64,000 nt of DNA, from assembly GCF_020103695.1 (NCBI RefSeq), contig NZ_JAHXBF010000001.1, forward strand, positions 806,001-870,000. The letters run 5' to 3'. The stretch is from Hyalangium versicolor. Its GTDB lineage: Bacteria; Myxococcota; Myxococcia; Myxococcales; Myxococcaceae. This document shows, one piece after another, positions 46,017-55,314 of the stretch. The notes under the pieces are model-generated. The model did no database searches. It saw nothing but the letters and a program-made list of their open reading frames with translations, and was not told the origin of the DNA. Made by a program: the position numbers and the translations under genes. The stretch's first letter is position 1; each line of letters begins with the position of its first letter.

Positions 46017-47237
46017 TCACGAGTGCAGTGAAGTATCCCCAGGCTTCTGCGCCGAGGTCTGTTCCTGCTCCTGCGCCCGGCGATCCTGTCCCTGGGGCCG
46101 ATCCTTCAGGTTCTGCGTTTGCGGCATGGGCTCGCCGCGCACCTCGGGTCGAGCCTCGACGCGGCCTTGCCCCTCACGCTCGACGCGCAGCGCGTTGGTG
46201 ATGTCCTTCACCCCGAGCACGGACTCGGCGAGCGCCTCGATGGCACGCTTCTCGTCCCGGCTCTTCACCGTGCCTTGGAGCGTCACCTCGCCATTCTTCA
46301 CAAGGACATCGACGTTCTCGGCGTTCATCCAACTCATCATCAGCCGATCACAGATATCCTCACGGATGCGGTCATCCGATCGCTGGTACCCCTTTGGAGC
46401 GCGTCCCAGCGGACGCGGTGAGCCCGCACGGTAGGTGTCGCCCAGCATGCCTCCGTGGCCCAAATCCCGATCCGATATGTCCCGGGTCATGCTGGTGCCG
46501 TAGCCCACCCGAGGCGCCTCCATGTTCTCGATGCCCGGGCCGTGCCCATAGCGCGGCTCGTAGTCCCGCTCGCTGCGGCGCTCGTGGTAACGCTCGCGAA
46601 GCTCCGACAGGTCGTCCAGATCGTGCAGCCCGGCAAGGCTGTAGTGGCGGTGGTGCCCCTCGCGATCCGTCACCTCTCCGATGCCACGAGTCCCGAAGCC
46701 GTAGCGCCCTCGCTCCGGCCCCAACCGGCCCACGTCTCCGCCGTAGCCCGAGTTCCAGCGCTCGGTCTCGTAGGGCAGGCTGGTCGGGCGGCTCCGATCG
46801 CCATAGCGCCGGGGACGCTCCCGCTCCTCGCGTAGCTCATCGTGGAAAGAGCCACTCGGGCTGGTGCGCAGATCCTCCCGATCCCAGCGGGAGGCACGAA
46901 GCACGTCCCGGTCACGTCCACTGTCGCGGAACCTGCGCTCGCCGTGGTCACGCGGTGCTTCCCGGAAGCCGCGCTCCTCCCAGTCCCGGTTGTAGCGCTC
47001 CGGGCCTCCTCGCTCGAATCTCTCCTCATCTGAGCTCCGAAGGCGCTCGCCCCGGCCGGACCGTTCCGGCCCGCCGGGTTCTTCCATCTCCCATTCCCGA
47101 CCCAGCCGCTCGCCTCCTCCGTAGCCGCGCTCGTCCGAGCCCCGATATGGCTCGGCCCGTCGATCGAACCGCCGCTCGCTCTCCAGATCCCGTCGTTCAC
47201 CCCTGTGCTGCTCTCGGTCATCTCGCTTGTCAGCCAT
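46017..47237 (-). CDS. BON-domain protein with long Arg/Glu/Tyr-rich N-terminal region
   Basis: 406 residues from ATG 47237 (GGGAGG site 5 bases upstream). The first ~300 residues are low complexity, dense in Arg, Glu, Asp, Gly and Tyr (EERGFREAPRDHGERRFRDS), with no signal peptide, and look disordered. Residues ~307-375 form a BON domain (IREDICDRLMMSWMNAENVDVLVKNGEVTLQGTV then EKRAIEALAESVLGVKDITNAL). BON domains bind membranes or ligands, as in OsmY. A Gln-rich tail ends it. The charge-patterned region could drive condensation (inference). Confidence 0.8.
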   Translation of the reverse strand: MADKRDDREQHRGERRDLESERRFDRRAEPYRGSDERGYGGGERLGREWEMEEPGGPERSGRGERLRSSDEERFERGGPERYNRDWEERGFREAPRDHGERRFRDSGRDRDVLRASRWDREDLRTSPSGSFHDELREERERPRRYGDRSRPTSLPYETERWNSGYGGDVGRLGPERGRYGFGTRGIGEVTDREGHHRHYSLAGLHDLDDLSELRERYHERRSERDYEPRYGHGPGIENMEAPRVGYGTSMTRDISDRDLGHGGMLGDTYRAGSPRPLGRAPKGYQRSDDRIREDICDRLMMSWMNAENVDVLVKNGEVTLQGTVKSRDEKRAIEALAESVLGVKDITNALRVEREGQGRVEARPEVRGEPMPQTQNLKDRPQGQDRRAQEQEQTSAQKPGDTSLHS

Positions 47238-47423
47238 CACGGCCTCCCGAGGGGCTTGTCCCCAGCCCCTTGCTCGCGCCCTCGCCCGGCGTCTGGCCGG
47301 CAGGGCGGTTCCTCGCGGAGGCCTTGGTGTGAGCCCCGCGCAAAGTGAAGGTCGTGACCGGAAGGACCGCTGGCAACGCTCTCCCGCGCGCCCGAGGGGC
47401 GAACGAGAGAGCTCAGGCAGGAC

Positions 47424-48809
47424 TCAGGCGGCCAGCTCCACCTGCTCCAGGTACTGCGGAACCGCCGCGTTCCAGCCCTTGGCCTCGACGCGCTGCTTGA
47501 GGGCCTGGAGCGCCGCGGGCTCACCGTGGACCAGCAGCGTCTGCCGAGGTGGGGATTCGAAGCCCTCCATCCAGCGCAGCGTCTCGGTCCAGTCCGCGTG
47601 CGCGGAGAAGCCGCTCACCACGCGAATGTCCGCCTCCACCGGGATCATCTGCCCGTGGATCTTGAGTTCCTTCTCGCCGTCCAGCAGGCGCCGCCCGCGC
47701 GTGCCCTCGGACTGGTAGCCCACGAAGAGCACGGTGTTGCGGGCATCCGGCAATCGGTGCTTCAGGTGGTGCAGCACGCGCCCACCCGTGGCCATGCCCG
47801 AGGCCGAGATGATGATCCCCGGCCCTTCCTGCATGTTGAGCCGCTTGCTGTCGTTCGGCGAGGTGACGAAGCGCGTGCGCCGCGTGGCCAGCGGAGTCTT
47901 CCCGCGCTCCACCAGATCCTTCATCGCCAGGTCATGCTCCTCCGGATGCGCCAGGTAGATGGGCGTCGCATCGCACGCCATGGGCGAGTCCACGAACACA
48001 TCCATCTCGGGGATGCGGCCCGCCTCCTCCAGGTTGCGCAGGTGGTAGAGCAACTCCTGGGTGCGCCCGATGGCGAAGGCGGGGATGATCACCATGCCCC
48101 GGCGATCGAAGGCCCGCTTCACCGCATTGCACAGCGCCTCCTGAGGCTGCGTCTCACCGTGCTCCCGGTTGCCGTAGGTGCTCTCCACCACCAGCGTAGT
48201 GGCGGCCTTCACGCCCTCGGGATCCCTCAGGATGGGAGCGTTGTAGCGGCCCAGATCCCCGCTGAACACCACGCGCTGGCCCGTGCTCTTCAAGTCGAAC
48301 GCGCACACCGCCGAGCCGAGGATGTGGCCCGCGCGATAGAAGGTGAGGGTGATGCCCGGCAGGATCTGCTTGGGCCGCTCGTAGCCAAACGTCTCCATGA
48401 GCTTCACCGTGCGCTCAGCGTCGGCCACGCCGTACAGCGGCAGTGCCGGCGCGTGCCGGGAGAAGTGCTCCTTGTTGGCGTAGCGCGCCTCTTCCTCCTG
48501 TAGGTGCGCCGAGTCCGGCAGCAGCAGCGCCGATAGATCCCGCGTCCCGGAGGTGCAGTAGACCGGACCGGTGTAGCCGTCTCGCACCACGCGTGGCAGC
48601 CCGCCCGTGTGATCGATGTGCGCGTGCGTCAGGACGATCGCATCCAGACTCGAAACCGGAACGGGCAGGGGCTCCCAGTTGAGCTGGCGCAGCTCCTTCC
48701 GGCCCTGGAACAGGCCGCAGTCGACGAGCACGCGCTGCCCCTCGTGCTCCAGCAGGAACTTCGAGCCGGTGACGGTGCCCGCGGCACCAAGAAAATGGAT
48801 GGAGGCCAT
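47424..48809 (-). CDS. beta-CASP metallo-beta-lactamase-fold RNase-like protein
   Basis: 461 residues. The start IHFLGAAGTVTGSKFLLEHEG and the zinc motif THAHIDHTGGLPR mark the metallo-beta-lactamase fold. A beta-CASP insertion follows (VVIESTYGNREH seen as VVESTYGNREHGE, and IIISASGMATGGRVLHHLKHRL), and the C-terminus has VSGFSAHADWTETL with the final conserved histidine. This matches the bacterial CPSF/YSH1-like group of RNA-processing exonuclease homologues. Its RNA targets are unknown. 187 bp upstream of the BON gene on the same strand. Confidence 0.9.
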   Translation of the reverse strand: MASIHFLGAAGTVTGSKFLLEHEGQRVLVDCGLFQGRKELRQLNWEPLPVPVSSLDAIVLTHAHIDHTGGLPRVVRDGYTGPVYCTSGTRDLSALLLPDSAHLQEEEARYANKEHFSRHAPALPLYGVADAERTVKLMETFGYERPKQILPGITLTFYRAGHILGSAVCAFDLKSTGQRVVFSGDLGRYNAPILRDPEGVKAATTLVVESTYGNREHGETQPQEALCNAVKRAFDRRGMVIIPAFAIGRTQELLYHLRNLEEAGRIPEMDVFVDSPMACDATPIYLAHPEEHDLAMKDLVERGKTPLATRRTRFVTSPNDSKRLNMQEGPGIIISASGMATGGRVLHHLKHRLPDARNTVLFVGYQSEGTRGRRLLDGEKELKIHGQMIPVEADIRVVSGFSAHADWTETLRWMEGFESPPRQTLLVHGEPAALQALKQRVEAKGWNAAVPQYLEQVELAA

Positions 48810-48872
48810 AAGCCTCAGTCTTCAGCAGCTCGCCGGGAGTTTCGAGTCAAATGCAGCGCACGGCGCCCTGCG

Positions 48873-49103
48873 TCAGTCCCGCACGTCCCGCAGGTCGGGC
48901 AGGGTGTCCGGGTCGATCTTCAGCGCGACGCAGATGCGCGTCAGCGTGGAGATGCTCGGCAACAGCCGGCCTCGCTCGATGCCCCCGTAGGTCATCGGGT
49001 GCAGATCGATCCGGGCGGCAACGTCTTCTTGTGTCAGCCTGGCGCGCTCCCGGGCGGCCCGGATGGCGGCTCCGAGGGCAAGGGCCCGCTGTCTCTGGCT
49101 CAT
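48873..49103 (-). CDS. XRE-family helix-turn-helix regulator
   Basis: 76 residues, essentially one HTH domain: ALGAAIRAARERARLTQEDVAARIDLHPMTYGGIERGRLLPSISTLTRICVALK. Typical small Cro/C1-type repressor, with no sensor domain. It is divergent from the pseudokinase gene across 175 bp that hold an AT-rich palindrome (49207-49216), a possible operator. Small XRE proteins of this size also act as restriction-modification controllers, but no such genes are near. Confidence 0.88.
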   Translation of the reverse strand: MSQRQRALALGAAIRAARERARLTQEDVAARIDLHPMTYGGIERGRLLPSISTLTRICVALKIDPDTLPDLRDVRD

Positions 49104-49206
49104 GAAAGGGGAACTCCGTCAGGGGGCCAGCCTACGCCAGGACGACGCATCGAGTCTTTCCCCGCTCGATCTTCCCCGCGAGGGCTACTCTCGACGTAGA
49201 GTCGCA

Positions 49207-49250
49207 GTAAATTTACCCTTTGGGTTGTCCCCCGGAGGGAAGCACCCTCC
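49207..49250. promoter_or_regulatory. palindrome and hairpins in the XRE/pseudokinase divergent gap
   Basis: GTAAATTTAC (49207-49216) is a perfect 10-bp palindrome in an AT-rich patch and a plausible operator for the neighbouring XRE protein. It is followed by ACCC-TTT-GGGT (49215-49225) and GGAGGG-AAGCA-CCCTCC (49234-49250), two small perfect hairpins in the leader of the pseudokinase gene. Confidence 0.45.
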
Positions 49251-49278
49251 CTACCGAACGCAAATGAGGAGCCCCTTC

Positions 49279-50511
49279 ATGTCGAGCACCCCCACGGACC
49301 GTTCGCCGGCCACAGGTCCCGTGCTCCTGCAGTCCGGTCGCACGACCTATGAGCTGGTGCAGCCGCTGGAGCAGACTTTTCACGGAGAGTTGTTGCTGGC
49401 GCGGCGGCGCTTCGACTCCACCGCCGGAGACTATGTCGTGCTCAAGCGACTGGCTCGTGACTGCCGCGAGGAGGACTACCGGCGGCTCATGGAGGAGGTG
49501 GCCATCACCGCGCGGCTGCGGCACCCCGCCATCGCCGGCATGCACGATCTGGAGGGCACTCCAGGAGACCCCTACCTGGTGCTGGAGTACGTGGAGGGGC
49601 ACCGGCTCGACGCGATCCTCGAGCTCTCCGCCCAGTTGGGCAAGCCGCTGTCAGAGGCCTTCGCGTGCTACGTGGGCGCCGAGGCCGCGGACGCGCTCCA
49701 CCACGCCCACATGCTGAGCACCGAGGGAGGGCGCTGGATGCGCTTGGTCCACCGCAACGTGTCGCCGCGCACCCTCATGGTGGGCATCCGGGGCGAGGTG
49801 AAGCTCACCGACTTCGGGGCCGTCTGGGCCTCGCTGCCGGAGCGCCAACCCACGGAGGACGACGTGCTGCCTGGCAACCTCGCCTACGCCTCGCCCGAGT
49901 TGACGCGCAAGGGGGTGATCGATGGGCGCGCGGATCAGTTCTCGTTGGCCGCGGTGCTGCTGCACCTGCTCACGGGCCGGCCGCTGATCGAGGGCTCGGA
50001 CCGCGTCACCCAGGAGCTGTTTGCGCTGCGCCGGCGCGTCGAAGAGGCTGTCGCGCTGGGGACCGGGGACAAGGCCGCGGTCGCGCTGGTGATCGACCTG
50101 AGAGCCCAGATCCGGAAGCTGACCTGGGGCTTCATCGAGAAGATCCGCAAGCTGACGCCTCGGGATATCGGAGAGGCGACGCGCACCCTGTCCGCGGGGC
50201 TGCGTCCCATCCTGCGCCGCGCGCTGGCTCCAAACCGGACGGATCGCTACACCTCGTGCGAGGAGTTCGGCCATGATCTGCGCCTCCAGCTCTGGCGCAT
50301 CGGCCAGCTCTATGGCCGGCAGGAGGCGGAGCGCGAGGTCGCGGCCCTGTTCCGAGCAGGCTCTCGCGGCAAGACCAAGGGCGCACCGCCGGCCCGGGCT
50401 GTCACCTCCGGGACCAGCGCCTCGCCCTCGAAGGCCGGGGGAGCAAGCTCGGGCCGGAGGGGAGGCTCCTCGGCGACCGGGCGCCGCAAGAAGGAGGCGT
50501 CCTCCCGGTAG
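49279..50511 (+). CDS. Ser/Thr protein kinase homologue, probably a pseudokinase
   Basis: 410 residues from ATG 49279 (GAGGAG site upstream). The kinase fold is plain: Lys56 (YVVLKRL), Glu in MEEVAITARLRHP, hinge LVLEYVEGHRLD, DFG at 178-180 (KLTDFGAV) and a degenerate APE (ASPELTRKG). The catalytic loop reads HRNVSPRT, so the catalytic Asp is Asn160 and the metal-binding Asn is Thr165. The glycine loop is also lost. Phosphotransfer is therefore unlikely. A Ser/Gly/Arg-rich tail ends the protein. It is possibly a scaffold in signalling. Confidence 0.85.
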   Translation: MSSTPTDRSPATGPVLLQSGRTTYELVQPLEQTFHGELLLARRRFDSTAGDYVVLKRLARDCREEDYRRLMEEVAITARLRHPAIAGMHDLEGTPGDPYLVLEYVEGHRLDAILELSAQLGKPLSEAFACYVGAEAADALHHAHMLSTEGGRWMRLVHRNVSPRTLMVGIRGEVKLTDFGAVWASLPERQPTEDDVLPGNLAYASPELTRKGVIDGRADQFSLAAVLLHLLTGRPLIEGSDRVTQELFALRRRVEEAVALGTGDKAAVALVIDLRAQIRKLTWGFIEKIRKLTPRDIGEATRTLSAGLRPILRRALAPNRTDRYTSCEEFGHDLRLQLWRIGQLYGRQEAEREVAALFRAGSRGKTKGAPPARAVTSGTSASPSKAGGASSGRRGGSSATGRRKKEASSR

Positions 50512-50632
50512 GAGGGGGAGGGCAGGCAGGGCTGGCGCCCTCGGCTGACCGTGCCAAGCTTCACGGTGATTGGCGCCGGGCCGAGCGCTGTGTTAGTCCG
50601 CCGCTCTCCCCTCCGAGCAGACAGGAGAACGT

Positions 50633-51040
50633 ATGGGTCGCCGTCAGATCCGCGTCGTTGGCGCGATGCTGCAGAACGACGAAGGGTGCTACCTCATCAC
50701 GCAGCGCCCTCCCAAGGCATCGCTGCCCCTGCTGTGGGAGTTCCCCGGCGGCCGCGTCGAAGAAGGTGAGCCCGATGCCCAGGCGCTCGCCCGCGAGATC
50801 CTCGAGGAGATGGGAGTCCATGTGGTGGTGCTCGATCAGGCCATGCACACCCACCACGAGTATCCGAACTACGACATCGACTTCCGCGTCTTCCGCTGCC
50901 GCCTGGCCGACGCGAAGGCCCCCATCCAGCACCTGCGCGTCCACGATCACCGCTGGGTGACGCTCGAGGAGATGTCGCAGTACCAGTTCCCCGACGCGGA
51001 CGCGAAGACGCTGGCGAAGCTGCTCGATCTGGAAGCGTGA
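50633..51040 (+). CDS. mutT: MutT/Nudix hydrolase
   Basis: 135 residues. The full Nudix box is present: GGRVEEGEPDAQALAREILEEMGV. The N-terminus VVGAMLQNDEGCYLITQRPPKASLPLLWEFPGG is typical of MutT, which hydrolyses 8-oxo-dGTP to keep oxidised guanine out of DNA. Other Nudix substrates cannot be excluded. It is followed one base later by the GTG of a lipoprotein gene, so the two are co-transcribed. Confidence 0.9.
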   Translation: MGRRQIRVVGAMLQNDEGCYLITQRPPKASLPLLWEFPGGRVEEGEPDAQALAREILEEMGVHVVVLDQAMHTHHEYPNYDIDFRVFRCRLADAKAPIQHLRVHDHRWVTLEEMSQYQFPDADAKTLAKLLDLEA

Positions 51041-51041
51041 C

Positions 51042-51977
51042 GTGCGACGCCTGGCCCCGGTGCTGCTCGCGGGCCTCTGGTGTGCCTGCTCGAGCTCCAA
51101 GCCCGTGACGTCCCCGCAGGAGTCCGCTCCCGATGCGGGAGGACTCTTCGCTCCCGCCACCGGGCTGCCTGGGTGCAGGCTCTATGGAGAGCCCCGGCAG
51201 ACGGGCACCGTTCCTCCCGAGCTGGGAGAGCTGTCCGGGCTGGCCGCCAGCGCACGCCACCCGGGGATCTTCTGGGCCCACAACGACTCGGACAACGCCT
51301 TCCGGGTGTTCGCCATGGAGGACAGCGGGAAGATCCGGGCCACGCTCACGCTGACGGGCTCCACGCCGCGGGACATCGAGGACATCGCCGTGGGCCCGTG
51401 CGAGCCGCGCGCCGAGGCGCCTCCGTGCATCTACCTGGCGGACATCGGCGACAACTTCCAGCGGCGGGATCAGGCCCGCATCTACCGGCTCCCAGAGCCG
51501 GAGCAGATTGTGGATGCCACCCTCCCGGTCGAGGCGCTGGCGTTCACCTACCCGGATGCTCCCCACAACGCGGAGTCCCTCATCATCGACGCGCGCACGG
51601 GCCGCCTCGCTGTCATCACCAAGACACCCGAGTCGCTGGGCGACGTCTACGCGCTGGATGGTTTGAGCCCAGGGGAGCGGGTGAAGGCCCGGAAGCTGGG
51701 GACGCTCCACGCGCCGCAGGACGTGGATCGGCTGACCACCGGTGCGGATCTGAACGCTTCGGGCGAGCGCCTGCTGCTGCGCACCTATACCCGCGTCTGG
51801 GAGGTGCGGCGCCCGAAGGCCCAGAGCCTGGAGGAGCTGATCACGGGAGAAGTGGCCGAGGTGCCCGGTGCCAGCCAGGCCCAGTCGGAGGCCATCGCCT
51901 TCACCCCGGGCGATCGCGGGTACCTGCTGGGCTCGGAGTTCGCTGGTCAACCTTTGTATCGGACCGAGTGCCGTTGA
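51042..51977 (+). CDS. lipoprotein with beta-propeller-like body
   Basis: 311 residues from a GTG one base after the mutT stop. Lipobox LWCAC near residue 16. The mature part shows repeated blade-like strands: LSGLAASARHPGIFWAHNDSDNAFRVFAM, DIEDIAVGPC, CIYLADIGDNFQRRDQARIYRLP and AESLIIDARTGRLAVITKT. This resembles NHL or esterase-like phytase-like propellers. No catalytic residues can be assigned. Surface or periplasmic. Confidence 0.72.
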   Translation: MRRLAPVLLAGLWCACSSSKPVTSPQESAPDAGGLFAPATGLPGCRLYGEPRQTGTVPPELGELSGLAASARHPGIFWAHNDSDNAFRVFAMEDSGKIRATLTLTGSTPRDIEDIAVGPCEPRAEAPPCIYLADIGDNFQRRDQARIYRLPEPEQIVDATLPVEALAFTYPDAPHNAESLIIDARTGRLAVITKTPESLGDVYALDGLSPGERVKARKLGTLHAPQDVDRLTTGADLNASGERLLLRTYTRVWEVRRPKAQSLEELITGEVAEVPGASQAQSEAIAFTPGDRGYLLGSEFAGQPLYRTECR

Positions 51978-51993
51978 CCCGTAGTTCAGGTGA

Positions 51994-52015
51994 CGACACC
52001 ACTTCGAGTGTGTCG
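51994..52015 (+). terminator. weak hairpin after the propeller-like lipoprotein gene
   Basis: CGACAC-CACT pairs with AGTG-TGTCG around TCG with one bulged base. It is 17 bp after the lipoprotein stop and ahead of the second ftsH. No T-tract follows, so confidence is low. Confidence 0.3.
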
Positions 52016-52101
52016 GGTTGACGGGTTGGCGGGGGTGACCATCTTTGGCCGACAGGTGTGACGCCTCGGCACATGTCGTGCGGGGCTGGGGGAGGGCGAG
52101 C

Positions 52102-54162
<2,061 letters not shown>

Positions 54163-54176
54163 GAGGCTGCTTCCCA

Positions 54177-54209
54177 GCAGGGCAGGCGCCGGAACGGGCC
54201 GTGCCCTGC
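54177..54209 (+). terminator. hairpin after the second ftsH
   Basis: GCAGGGCA (54177-54184) pairs with TGCCCTGC (54202-54209), a perfect 8-bp stem, 15 bp after the ftsH stop. An A-rich rather than T-rich stretch follows on the plus strand, so it is not a canonical terminator. Confidence 0.35.
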
Positions 54210-54256
54210 AGCGTCAAAAAGAAGAATTACGTTTCGCTGAACAGGAGGCGGCGGCC

Positions 54257-54505
54257 GTGGAGAACAGGATTGGCAAAAGCTACATGGCTCGGAAGGCGCT
54301 CTTCGCGAAGGGGCTGCGCGAGGGCCGGCTGACGGTGCAGGAAATCGAGACTGCGCTGCCCGCGGGCACGCTGACGGCGGCAGAGCGCTGGTTGCTGTAC
54401 TACTCCCTGCGCGCCGCCCAGGTGGAGATCATCGACGAGGTGACCGGACAGGTGGACCACGGCTTCATGCTCGAGGACCAGGAACCGGCCCCCTCCGAGC
54501 ACTAG
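54257..54505 (+). CDS. small stand-alone protein resembling sigma-70 region 1.1
   Basis: 82 residues from a GTG with AGGAGG 8 bases upstream. The stretch LFAKGLREGRLTVQEIETALP then ERWLLYYSLRAAQVEIIDE closely follows the pattern of sigma-70 region 1.1 (LIxxGKExGxLTxxEIxxALP ... ELGIEVVDE). In primary sigma factors that domain blocks DNA binding by free sigma and occupies the polymerase cleft. No other sigma regions follow; the gene ends in an acidic tail. It lies between ftsH and grpE. A role in holding RNA polymerase is inference. Confidence 0.7.
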   Translation: MENRIGKSYMARKALFAKGLREGRLTVQEIETALPAGTLTAAERWLLYYSLRAAQVEIIDEVTGQVDHGFMLEDQEPAPSEH

Positions 54506-54520
54506 CCCCTCACACGCGCG

Positions 54521-54548
54521 TTGACAGGCCCGACACGGCGGTTACGTT
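54521..54548 (+). promoter_or_regulatory. candidate promoter of grpE
   Basis: A perfect TTGACA at 54521-54526 is followed after 16 bp by TACGTT (54543-54548), a moderate -10. It lies 60 bp before the grpE start in the gap after the small sigma 1.1-like gene. Confidence 0.45.
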
Positions 54549-54608
54549 CGGGCTGTTCAGGGATGTAGGAATTGAACGACACCCACAACGGCGCGTACTC
54601 CCGCGTCA

Positions 54609-55262
54609 ATGGATCGACGCAGGTTCGATATGGACGGCAATCCCCGTACTCAGGACAAGAGCCAGGATCAGTCCCGCCCCGATGAGGCGGTGGCTTCGCA
54701 GCAGGGTCAACCCTCAGATGGCTCCTCGGAGCAGCAGGAGGCGGCTTCGCAGCAAGCCCCGCCCCCGGTGGACGCAGAGCGTCAGCGGCTGGAGGCGGAG
54801 CTGGATGCGACCCGTCGCCGGGTGGATGAGCTGGCGCGGGCCTACCAGGCGGTGAACAAGGATCGCGAGGAGTTCAAGCAGCGGCTCACTCGCGAGCGCG
54901 AGCGGATGATGGATGTGGAGCGCGGCAATGTGGCCGTCTCGCTCCTGGAAGCCATCGACGAGCTGGACCGCTGCCTCACCATGAGCGGCCAGGAAGCGAA
55001 CTCACCCCTGGGCCAGGGCGTGAAGATGATCCGGGACGGGCTGCTCACCAAGGTGCAGTCGCTGGGCATCGAGCGGCTCCAGGTGGTGGGCCAGCCCTTC
55101 GATCCCAACACGGCCGAGGCCGCGGACATGGAGATCACCCCGCAGCCGGAGGACGATCAGCGGGTGGTGGCCGAGGTACGGGCCGGCTACCGGATGAAGG
55201 ATCGGATCATCCGTCCGGCCCGCGTGAAGGTGGCCAAGTACGTTGCCCCAGCGCAGGCTTGA
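54609..55262 (+). CDS. grpE: nucleotide exchange factor GrpE
   Basis: 217 residues from ATG 54609; an ATG at 54630 with a weak GCAGG site is an equal alternative. A Gln/Ser-rich disordered head is followed by a long coiled coil (AERQRLEAELDATRRRVDELARAYQAVNKDREEFKQRL) and the beta-wing domain with GIERLQVVGQPFDPNTAEAA and GYRMKDRIIRPARVKVAK. GrpE drives ADP release from DnaK. dnaK and dnaJ are not in the window. Followed by the HtrA gene after 52 bp. Confidence 0.92.
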   Translation: MDRRRFDMDGNPRTQDKSQDQSRPDEAVASQQGQPSDGSSEQQEAASQQAPPPVDAERQRLEAELDATRRRVDELARAYQAVNKDREEFKQRLTRERERMMDVERGNVAVSLLEAIDELDRCLTMSGQEANSPLGQGVKMIRDGLLTKVQSLGIERLQVVGQPFDPNTAEAADMEITPQPEDDQRVVAEVRAGYRMKDRIIRPARVKVAKYVAPAQA

Positions 55263-55314
55263 CCGGCAGCCCGGCGGGAAATAGGCGAGGGGGGTGTCTG
55301 TTGCCTCCGTCGCC

